DNA of 64,000 nucleotides from Erysipelothrix anatis. GTDB lineage: Bacteria > Bacillota_I > Bacilli_A > Erysipelotrichales > Erysipelotrichaceae. How positions within the stretch are numbered: the first letter of the stretch is position 1; the number at the start of each line of letters is the position of its first letter. The position numbers and the translations under genes were made by a program. This document shows positions 57,414-64,000 of this stretch, in pieces. The notes under the pieces were generated by a model. That model saw only the letters and a program-made list of their open reading frames with translations. It was not told the origin of the DNA and searched no databases. The DNA lies in assembly GCF_009828745.1 (NCBI RefSeq), contig NZ_WTSX01000001.1, positions 186,001 to 250,000 on the forward strand. Reading direction: 5' to 3'.

Positions 57414-58925
57414 TTATTCGCGAATGAGTGCATCAAAAGCCCCCAATGCAGCAGTGGCACCAGACCCCATCGCGATGATGATTTGCTTGTAAGAGCTATC
57501 GGTACAGTCCCCAGCTGCAAAGATTCCAGGAACACTTGTTGCACCATGTTTATCTACAATAATTTCACCTTGTTTTGTCTTTTCAACAAAATCGCCCAAC
57601 CATTCTGTATTCGGTACTAGCCCAATTTGGACAAATACGCCCTCAAGATCAACATGACTTTCCACGTCTGTATCTCGATTTTTATAACGTAAGCCGTTGA
57701 CACTATCCGCACCCTCAATCGACATTGTTTGAGCATTGGTCACAACGGTTACATTTTCAAGTGTTGCAAGACGTTTTTGAAGCACTTCATCAGCTTTCAA
57801 TTCAGGCATAAATTCAACAACAGTTACATGTTTGGTAATTCCTGCCAAATCAATTGCTGCTTCAATTCCTGAATTTCCACCTCCGATAACGGCGACACGT
57901 TTGCCCTCAAAAAGAGGTCCATCACAGTGTGGGCAATAAGCAACCCCTTTATTTTTAAATGCTTGTTCACCTGGGACATTTACATTGCGCCAACGCGCAC
58001 CTGTCGCAAGGATAACCATTTTACTTCGTATTTCGGTACCATCTTCTAACGTTGCGACTGAAAGGTCGTCTTTACGAAGGGACGCAACCGTCCGGGATTT
58101 GATAATGTCGATTGGATACTCATTAACGTGAGCTTCTAAAGCCATTGCTAATTTGGGTCCTTCAGTTTGTGGAACACTGATTAAGTTTTCGATGGAGAGC
58201 GTCTCTAAGACTTGACCACCCATCCGGTCCGTAATCATTCCAACACGAAGTCCTTTACGTGCTGCATAAATAGCAGAGCTACTTCCGGCTGGACCACCAC
58301 CAATCACAAGAATATCGTAAGGCTTCGATAAATCTGCAGTAATTGCAGCTTTTCCGCCTACTTTGTCCACAATTTCTTCTAAAGTAATACGACCACCAGA
58401 GAATTCTTCACCATTCAACATGACAGTTGGTACAGCCATGATGTTATGCGCTTCAATTTCTGATTTGAAGATACCACCGTCAATCATTGTATGACTAATA
58501 TTCGGATTGAGTACTGCCATAATATTGAGCGCTTGAACAACATCTGGGCAAATATGACACGATAAACTAACATACGTTTCAAAATGTAATGAATCTGTAA
58601 TACCTTGAATTCTTTGAATCAGACTTGCATCAACTTTGGGAGCACGTCCACTAGCTTGAATTAATGCCAAGACAAACGATGACAATTCATGACCTAATGG
58701 AATTGCAGCAAAGACAATACCTGTATCACCAATCGCAAAACTTGGGGTTCGCGATAAAGTATCAGAAACTACCGAAATTCGTGGTGATAATGCAGCAACT
58801 TCTTCCACAAATGATTTTAATTTGAGAGACGTTTCATCACTACCAACACTGAGGGTTAAGACAACATCACCTTCAAGTAAGGCAACATAACTTTCAAGTT
58901 GCTTAACGATTGTGGCATCAAGCAT
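57414..58925 (-). CDS. ahpF: Alkyl hydroperoxide reductase subunit F
   Basis: A 503-residue flavoprotein that passes electrons from NADH to AhpC. The N-terminal double-thioredoxin part has the CHIC disulfide (about residue 121). The FAD site [20 protein letters not shown] lies at about 204, the reducing CPHC disulfide in [14 protein letters not shown] at about 332, and [14 protein letters not shown] near the C-terminus. It starts 2 bases after the ahpC stop, so the pair is one operon. No clear terminator was found after it. Confidence 0.95.
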   Translation of the reverse strand: MLDATIVKQLESYVALLEGDVVLTLSVGSDETSLKLKSFVEEVAALSPRISVVSDTLSRTPSFAIGDTGIVFAAIPLGHELSSFVLALIQASGRAPKVDASLIQRIQGITDSLHFETYVSLSCHICPDVVQALNIMAVLNPNISHTMIDGGIFKSEIEAHNIMAVPTVMLNGEEFSGGRITLEEIVDKVGGKAAITADLSKPYDILVIGGGPAGSSSAIYAARKGLRVGMITDRMGGQVLETLSIENLISVPQTEGPKLAMALEAHVNEYPIDIIKSRTVASLRKDDLSVATLEDGTEIRSKMVILATGARWRNVNVPGEQAFKNKGVAYCPHCDGPLFEGKRVAVIGGGNSGIEAAIDLAGITKHVTVVEFMPELKADEVLQKRLATLENVTVVTNAQTMSIEGADSVNGLRYKNRDTDVESHVDLEGVFVQIGLVPNTEWLGDFVEKTKQGEIIVDKHGATSVPGIFAAGDCTDSSYKQIIIAMGSGATAALGAFDALIRE

Positions 58926-58927
58926 GA

Positions 58928-59491
58928 TTAAATTTTCCCTACAAGGTCAAGTCCTGGAGTTAACGTTTCTTCTCCTTCTTTCCATTTTGCTGGGCAAACT
59001 TCACCAGGATTTTTGCGAACATATTGTGCGGCTTTAATTTTATCAATGAGTGTACTTGCATCACGGCCAATACCATCGGCATTGATTTCCATTGCTTGAA
59101 CGACACCATCTGGATCGATAATAAAGGTACCACGTTGCGCTGTTCCTTCTTCTTCATTAAGGACATCAAAGAATCGAGAAATACGATGTGATGGATCACC
59201 AATCATAATATATTCAATCGTACTGATTACTTCTGAATGATCATGCCATGCTTTGTGTGTAAAGTGTGTATCAGTAGATACTGAGTACACTTCAACACCC
59301 AATTTTTTAAGCGTTTCATATTGATCTTGAAGGTCTGCTAGTTCCGTTGGACATACAAATGTGAAGTCCGCTGGGTAGAAGCATACAACGCTCCATTGCC
59401 CTTTAAAGTTTTCATCACTGACACTGATGAATTCTTCGTTATGATATGCATTCGCTGTGAATGGTTCAATTGTTTTTCCAATTAATGACAT
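58928..59491 (-). CDS. ahpC: Alkyl hydroperoxide reductase subunit C (2-Cys peroxiredoxin)
   Basis: A 187-residue peroxiredoxin that reduces hydrogen peroxide, organic peroxides and peroxynitrite. The peroxidatic Cys47 is in [18 protein letters not shown] and the resolving Cys166 in [23 protein letters not shown] precedes the ATG. It is expressed from a promoter whose -35 box overlaps a Fur/PerR-type palindrome, so induction by peroxide or metal shortage is likely. Confidence 0.96.
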   Translation of the reverse strand: MSLIGKTIEPFTANAYHNEEFISVSDENFKGQWSVVCFYPADFTFVCPTELADLQDQYETLKKLGVEVYSVSTDTHFTHKAWHDHSEVISTIEYIMIGDPSHRISRFFDVLNEEEGTAQRGTFIIDPDGVVQAMEINADGIGRDASTLIDKIKAAQYVRKNPGEVCPAKWKEGEETLTPGLDLVGKI

Positions 59492-59524
59492 ACTTTATCC
59501 TCCTTGGGTTTCCCCGCTACAAAC

Positions 59525-59553
59525 ATTGTCTCGCGTTCGTTAGTCAAAGTCAA
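59525..59553 (-). promoter_or_regulatory. Promoter of ahpCF
   Basis: On the minus strand TTGACT and GACAAT are 17 bases apart. The -35 box overlaps the edge of the Fur/PerR palindrome. Confidence 0.65.
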
Positions 59554-59578
59554 TGATAATAGTTATCATTATCATTGA
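59550..59578. promoter_or_regulatory. Fur/PerR-family operator upstream of ahpC
   Basis: TCAATGATAA and TTATCATTGA form a perfect 10-bp inverted repeat. Inside is TGATAAT-A-GTTATCA, one base from the 7-1-7 Fur consensus. Fur, PerR and Zur boxes are alike, so the regulator is not decided; PerR is the usual one for ahpCF. Confidence 0.75.
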
Positions 59579-59630
59579 ATACTCACATTTTGTAAGATTC
59601 GTAGAAAATATCATGGATTTCCTTGCAAAC

Positions 59631-59659
59631 AAAAAAAGATTGCTATTAAACAATCTTTT
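59631..59659 (-). terminator. Terminator downstream of the DUF1801 gene
   Basis: AAAGATTG (59635-59642) and CAATCTTT (59651-59658) form a stem followed by seven T on the minus strand. It lies about 150 bases after the DUF1801 stop. Confidence 0.75.
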
Positions 59660-59812
59660 CGAACCACACGCAGAATTGAGAACAAGGAAGAGAAACAATG
59701 ATTCGTGTGGTATGATCCCAGAATAATGTGTAGTGTTCATCCCTACCTTGAAAGTATAGATAATTATTGTTTTCGTGACATCATTTTTGTGTAAATGCTT
59801 TGTTAAGAAAAT
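59660..59812 (-). other. Untranslated tail with a long-range hairpin
   Basis: ACCACACG (59663-59670) and CGTGTGGT (59704-59711) can pair, directly upstream of the terminator. It may be the 3' tail of the DUF1801 mRNA or a small RNA. No credible ORF is present. Confidence 0.3.
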
Positions 59813-60175
59813 CTAGCGCCAAAATGATGTTACGGTTGCTTTATCTTCGATGTTAAATGTAATAATCTCTTCAAGTAAATCCCATGCAATCGCATCATTC
59901 CATTTAATTCGGAAGAGATTGCTTGTTGCCTTATACCCTGCCTCTTTAATGGAGAGTTCAAATTGCTTCATCGCTATGACTTCTGGTGCAACAGCAATGT
60001 GTTGTTTTGACACACTAAAAGCGATGATAAATGTTCCATGATCTAAAAACATGGGTTGGTTCCATTTAACAACTGCTTCGAGTTGTGGATAACGGGTTTG
60101 AATCCATGTCAGAATTGACGCCAGTTTCTCCCGTTGATGTACATCTTCCATTGTTGCTAAAAATTCATCATGCAT
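59813..60175 (-). CDS. DUF1801 family protein (YdhG/Fra-like)
   Basis: A 120-residue soluble protein with the family pattern LEAVVKWNQPMFLDHGTFIIAF and HIAVAPEVIAMKQFELSIKEAGYKATSNLFRIKW. Bacillus relatives (Fra) are described as iron chaperones, while others have no known role. AAGGAGATCACCCT precedes the ATG. It is a single gene between kdpC and ahpC with its own extended -10 promoter. The neighbouring ahpC Fur/PerR box faces the other way, so shared control is not shown. Confidence 0.8.
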   Translation of the reverse strand: MHDEFLATMEDVHQREKLASILTWIQTRYPQLEAVVKWNQPMFLDHGTFIIAFSVSKQHIAVAPEVIAMKQFELSIKEAGYKATSNLFRIKWNDAIAWDLLEEIITFNIEDKATVTSFWR

Positions 60176-60219
60176 AGGGTGATCTCCTTATAAAGGCTTA
60201 CGCCTAAATCTATAGTCCA

Positions 60220-60228
60220 ATTATACCA
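60220..60228 (-). promoter_or_regulatory. Extended -10 promoter of the DUF1801 gene
   Basis: On the minus strand TGG-TATAAT about 45 bases before the ATG. No -35 match is seen. Confidence 0.5.
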
Positions 60229-60289
60229 TGCCCCTAGAATACGGTACCACTTCGATACTTTAAAGCCCATTGAAATAGTACCATGTTTA

Positions 60290-60829
60290 TTATTTTTGCA
60301 GTTCGTATAGAGCCCGATTGAGCGCCAGTACATGCGTAAGCTTGTGATTATCCGTATGTGTATCGATTAATTCAAGAAGATCCGTTTCTGATAAACCCGT
60401 TGCCGCGCTCACCCGAGTTACTTGAAAGCGTGCAGCCTCATAACTAATATGTGGATCTAATCCAGATCCCGATTCTGTGACCAAATCCGTCGGCACCAAT
60501 TTTTCTGGTGATAAAGCTACCAGACGCGTTTCAATGCGCTCTTTCAGTTCCGAATCGGTAACACTGTAGTTATTCGATCCCGACCCAAAATCATTGCCCT
60601 GCATATTGTAGAAGACGCGGGATGGTCGTCCCCAAAAATACGTTGATTCTTCAAAATTCTGCCCAACTAATTCTGATCCGACAATGACACCATCCTCATA
60701 CATAAGACTACCATTCGCTTGATGCGACATTGTAAGTTGCGCAACACCAGTAAGTGCTAAGGGAAAGATACCCCCACACATGAGTGTAAGTACGATGACA
60801 AAGATCCAATTTTTTATTATTTTTTTCAT
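60290..60829 (-). CDS. kdpC: Potassium-transporting ATPase subunit C
   Basis: A 179-residue protein with one N-terminal membrane segment (IFVIVLTLMCGGIFPLALTG) and an outside domain. Family motifs are LVGQNFEESTYFWGRPS, SGSGLDPHISYEAARFQVTRV and THVLALNRALYELQ. KdpC stabilises the KdpFABC complex and raises its affinity. GGAGGGT precedes the ATG. It starts 9 bases after kdpB. Confidence 0.95.
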   Translation of the reverse strand: MKKIIKNWIFVIVLTLMCGGIFPLALTGVAQLTMSHQANGSLMYEDGVIVGSELVGQNFEESTYFWGRPSRVFYNMQGNDFGSGSNNYSVTDSELKERIETRLVALSPEKLVPTDLVTESGSGLDPHISYEAARFQVTRVSAATGLSETDLLELIDTHTDNHKLTHVLALNRALYELQK

Positions 60830-60838
60830 ACAACCCTC

Positions 60839-62866
60839 CTAGATTCCCATTATTAAGAGTATGGGTGCAATAATTACGTCAATAAGTTTAATGGCAACAA
60901 AAGGTGTAATGATGCCGCCTAATCCAAAGACTATAAGGTTTCGTGTGAGTAAAGCATCTGAACTCGTTGGTCGGTACTTTACACCTTTCATCGCAATAGG
61001 TACTAATGCTGGAATAATTAAAGCATTGAAAATGAGAGCACTAAGAATTGCGGAAGTCGCTGAGTTTAAATGCATGATATTTAAGACTTCCAACGCTGGC
61101 ACTGAGGCCACAAAAAGAGCTGGTAAAACCGCGAAGTATTTGGCAATATCATTCGCAATACTAAACGTAGTTAAAGCACCACGCGTCATGAGTAGTTGTT
61201 TCCCGATCTCAACAATATCTAAAATTTTGGTAGGATCAGAATCTAAATCAACCATGTTCGCTGCTTCTTTCGCTGCAATCGTACCGCTATTCATAGCGAT
61301 TCCAACATCAGCTTGGGCAAGTGCTGGCGCATCATTGGTGCCATCACCCATCATCGCAACTACTTTGCCTTGTGCTTGTTCTTGCTTGATCACATCAATT
61401 TTGTCTTCCGGTTTACATTCTGCGAGAAAACCATCTACACCTGCTTCTTGAGCAATTGTTGCTGCCGTTAATGGATTATCACCAGTACACATAATAGTCT
61501 TTATACCCATGGCTCTTAAACGTGCAAACCGTTCGACAAGCCCTTCTTTAATTGTATCTTTGAGATAGACGACACCCAGAATTTCATTATTTTTAATAAC
61601 TACTAAAGGCGTACCGCCAAGTTTTGAGATAGCGTTAACGTGTTCATCTAAATCTTGAGGTATTGTTTGACCACGGTTGAGAGCATACGTTTTAATTGCA
61701 TCTGCTGCTCCTTTCATGACTGTAAGATCATCCCGCTCATAACCACTCATACGAGTTTGGGCCGTAAATTCTTGAAATGTAGCACCTTCACGTAAAGTCG
61801 AATCATTGTGAATACCTTGTGCAGAAGCAAGTGCAACTATCGATTTTCCTTCAGGCGTATTATCATCCATTGATGCAATCATCGCATATTCAGCAAGTGT
61901 CTTAGCGGAAACACCTGCCACAGGTAAAAACTCATGTGCCATCCGATTTCCATAGGTAATTGTTCCGGTTTTGTCCAAAATCATGACATCAACATCACCC
62001 GAAGCTTCAACCGCTTTGCCTGACATTGCGATGACATTAAAGCGTGTCACACGATCCATTCCGGCAATACCAATTGCAGACAACAGCCCACCAATCGTCG
62101 TTGGAATAAGACAGACACTCAAAGCAATAAGAATTGACGTAGGAATGGTGATACCTACATACATTGCTAATGGCTTCAAGCTCACAATCACAATCACAAA
62201 GATAAGTGTCAGAGAAACCAAAAGTGTACTTAATGCAATCTCATTCGGTGTTTTCTTTCGAGATGCACCCTCAACCATCGCAATCATTTTATCGAGAAAT
62301 GATGCTCCTGGTTCTGACGTAATTTCAATAATCAAGGCATCACTTGTAACCGTTGTCCCTCCAGTCACAGAGCAAAAATCACCGCCTGGTTCCTTTACGA
62401 CAGGTGCAGATTCTCCGGTAATTGCAGATTCATCTACCGTTGCTACACCTTCAATCACTTCACCGTCATTCGGTATCGTTTCACCAGCAACGACACGGAC
62501 ACGATCACCTCGTTGCAACATCGCTGCAGCAACTTGCTCAATTGATCCGTCAGACATAATGCGATTTGCCATCATATCTTTCTTCGTTTGACGAAGCGTG
62601 TTAGCTTGTGCTTTTCCACGTCCTTCAGCCAACGATTCCGCAAAGTTGGCAAATAGCAATGTCAACAGTAATATAAACGCAACAATCGCATTAATTGTTT
62701 GCATCGATGCGTCTGGATCGCCAAACGCTGTCGGTGCAACCGTTAAAATAACACTTAAAAAGAAACCAATCTCAACCACAAACATAACTGGGTTTTTAAT
62801 CATGTAGCGAACATCCAATTTTTTAAAACTATCCAGGATTCCTCGTTTGATTATATTTTTATTCAT
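60839..62866 (-). CDS. kdpB: Potassium-transporting ATPase ATP-binding subunit
   Basis: A 675-residue P-type ATPase that powers high-affinity K+ uptake. It has the phosphorylated Asp in [13 protein letters not shown] (about residue 296), the actuator motif TGESAPV, the regulatory-serine region of KdpB in the same domain, the hinge [20 protein letters not shown] and about seven membrane segments. Length is normal. It is preceded by kdpA and followed by kdpC, as in classic kdp operons. The sensor kinase KdpD and KdpE are not in the window. Confidence 0.97.
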   Translation of the reverse strand: MNKNIIKRGILDSFKKLDVRYMIKNPVMFVVEIGFFLSVILTVAPTAFGDPDASMQTINAIVAFILLLTLLFANFAESLAEGRGKAQANTLRQTKKDMMANRIMSDGSIEQVAAAMLQRGDRVRVVAGETIPNDGEVIEGVATVDESAITGESAPVVKEPGGDFCSVTGGTTVTSDALIIEITSEPGASFLDKMIAMVEGASRKKTPNEIALSTLLVSLTLIFVIVIVSLKPLAMYVGITIPTSILIALSVCLIPTTIGGLLSAIGIAGMDRVTRFNVIAMSGKAVEASGDVDVMILDKTGTITYGNRMAHEFLPVAGVSAKTLAEYAMIASMDDNTPEGKSIVALASAQGIHNDSTLREGATFQEFTAQTRMSGYERDDLTVMKGAADAIKTYALNRGQTIPQDLDEHVNAISKLGGTPLVVIKNNEILGVVYLKDTIKEGLVERFARLRAMGIKTIMCTGDNPLTAATIAQEAGVDGFLAECKPEDKIDVIKQEQAQGKVVAMMGDGTNDAPALAQADVGIAMNSGTIAAKEAANMVDLDSDPTKILDIVEIGKQLLMTRGALTTFSIANDIAKYFAVLPALFVASVPALEVLNIMHLNSATSAILSALIFNALIIPALVPIAMKGVKYRPTSSDALLTRNLIVFGLGGIITPFVAIKLIDVIIAPILLIMGI

Positions 62867-62875
62867 ATGATACCT

Positions 62876-64000
62876 CTATAATCCCATACTAACCGCTTCG
62901 GCGATGGGTCCTAAAATAAGAGCTGGGAAGAATGTAAGTGCAGAAATTAAGACAATAATTACAATTAATGCAATCGTGAACAGGGGTGTATTCGTGTTTA
63001 GTGTTCCAATCGATTCACTCATACTTTGTTTTTTCAACATAAGCCCTGCAATACTTAACTGCAAGTACATCGTGACATAACGGCCAACAAGCATGACGAA
63101 ACTTGTCGATAGATTCCAAAAGACAGTATTGTCAGCCAAGCCTTCGAAACCAGATCCATTGTTCGCAGCAGCAGATGTAAATTCATACAAGGCTTGTGAC
63201 AAGCTATGGTGTGTACTCGAACCTTGCATAAGCATCACTGCAAGTGCAGTAAACCCGAGAATCAGTAAGGGATGAATCACAATGACCATCGCAACACGTT
63301 TCATCTCTTGACTCTCAATTTTTTTACCAAGATAAGACGGCGATCGACCAATCATCAAACCACACATAAAGACCGTTAGGAACACATACATCATCACATT
63401 CATGAGACCAACACCAGACCCTCCAAACACTACATTAAGCATCATGAGAACCATTGGTACCATTCCACCTAACGGAGTCATGGAGTCCAACATACTATTT
63501 ACTGAACCTGTTGTAAATGCTGATGATACAGTTGTGAAGAGCGCTGACTGCACAATTCCAAAACGCATTTCTTTACCTTCGAAATTCATGGTACTGTCTA
63601 ACCCTAAGTGCGCAAACAATGGATTACCGCGATACTCAGCATAGACCAACAGGACAAATGCGAGCATGAAGAATACAAATGATGCAATCAAAATCGGTGT
63701 GCTTTCAAGCCAACCTTTTTTACCGTGTTGTTTACGGACATTAAAACCAAAAGCTAATAACATGCCACCTGGAACCAATGTCATCGTTACCATATTGATG
63801 AGATTGCTGATGAGGGTTGGGTTCTCAAACGGTACAGCTGAACCAGCGGCAAAGAAACCACCTCCATTGGTTCCCAAATGCTTGATGGCTTCAAATGCAG
63901 CCACTGGACCAAGATACAATGTTTGAGTTTGGCCATTTATTGTATGGACTGTTTGGCTTGCAATCAGGGTTTGTGGTACCCCTTGCCAAACCAACAATAA
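62876..64000 (-). CDS. kdpA: Potassium-transporting ATPase subunit A (C-terminal two thirds, cut by window edge)
   Basis: The last 374 residues are visible; the N-terminus lies beyond the window. KdpA is the K+ channel-like subunit. It shows the second-pore filter region EAIKHLGTNGGGFFAAGSAV and PFENPTLISN, SAFTTGSVNSMLDSMTPLGG and the fourth-repeat FTSAAANNGSGFEGLADN. These are the selectivity-filter-like loops of KdpA. About nine membrane segments are seen. kdpF, if present, would lie outside. Confidence 0.95.
   Translation of the reverse strand, partial: LLLVWQGVPQTLIASQTVHTINGQTQTLYLGPVAAFEAIKHLGTNGGGFFAAGSAVPFENPTLISNLINMVTMTLVPGGMLLAFGFNVRKQHGKKGWLESTPILIASFVFFMLAFVLLVYAEYRGNPLFAHLGLDSTMNFEGKEMRFGIVQSALFTTVSSAFTTGSVNSMLDSMTPLGGMVPMVLMMLNVVFGGSGVGLMNVMMYVFLTVFMCGLMIGRSPSYLGKKIESQEMKRVAMVIVIHPLLILGFTALAVMLMQGSSTHHSLSQALYEFTSAAANNGSGFEGLADNTVFWNLSTSFVMLVGRYVTMYLQLSIAGLMLKKQSMSESIGTLNTNTPLFTIALIVIIVLISALTFFPALILGPIAEAVSMGL

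Noticed and set aside
59540-59740. 66-codon minus-strand ORF upstream of ahpC
   Set aside because: It spans a Rho-independent terminator and the Fur/PerR operator and lacks an RBS.

Overview
The window looks like a low-GC Bacillota chromosome. Erysipelotrichia (an Erysipelothrix-like organism) is my best guess, but only by inference from gene content and style. Signs are AT-rich DNA, strong AGGAGG-type ribosome binding sites, TTGACA/TATAAT-type promoters, PyrR-style attenuation, a BglG/LicT antiterminator with its RNA target, LCP (LytR-CpsA-Psr) proteins, and UGA used as a stop. No tRNA, rRNA, insertion sequence, prophage or CRISPR array was seen. Most genes lie on the minus strand.

Layout, left to right. 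(1) 1-1619: gamma-glutamyltransferase (cut by the window edge) behind a multi-pass transporter. (2) 1779-12978: an exopolysaccharide/capsule locus read right to left. It has two LCP attachment enzymes, an acyltransferase whose start looks frameshifted, two initiating sugar-phosphate transferases, two glycosyltransferases, a Wzy-like polymerase and a pyruvyltransferase. No flippase is visible. A promoter flanked by two identical 12-bp palindromes lies before the second LCP gene. (3) 13151-15226: an HxlR redox regulator divergent from a luciferase-like monooxygenase and an FMN reductase. (4) 15447-17837: a LicT-type antiterminator and a PTS EIIBC with cre, promoter, RAT and terminator in series. 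(5) 17905-19032: an orphan glycosyltransferase. (6) 19255-43434: a 24-kb four-gene operon, the most unusual part of the window. (7) 43699-46183: a manganese-type ABC transporter under a DtxR/MntR-like palindrome. (8) 46388-53990: the pyr operon pyrB-pyrC-carA'-carB-pyrK-pyrD with two PyrR attenuators; carA' lacks its glutaminase domain. (9) 54193-57196: a small membrane protein, a methyltransferase-like protein, a peptidase-E-like protein and an Mga-like regulator. (10) 57414-59491: ahpCF with a Fur/PerR-type operator. (11) 59813-60175: a DUF1801 protein. (12) 60290-64000: kdpC, kdpB and most of kdpA.

The 24-kb operon encodes a 4627-residue secreted protein with three glycine-rich domains, 39 cadherin-like beta-sandwich repeats, an Ig-like domain and a C-terminal dockerin. 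Next is a 2442-residue protein with an N-terminal cohesin-like domain, about 21 of the same repeats and a C-terminal dockerin. Then comes an 823-residue protein with an N-terminal cohesin, five repeats, an Asn/Gly tandem-repeat linker and a membrane anchor. Last is a 162-residue membrane-anchored protein. This reads as a three-tier chain (anchor cohesin, adaptor dockerin/cohesin, giant dockerin subunit) using cellulosome-type contacts to build a very long non-enzymatic surface fibre. The protein domains are read from the sequence; the assembly order is inference.
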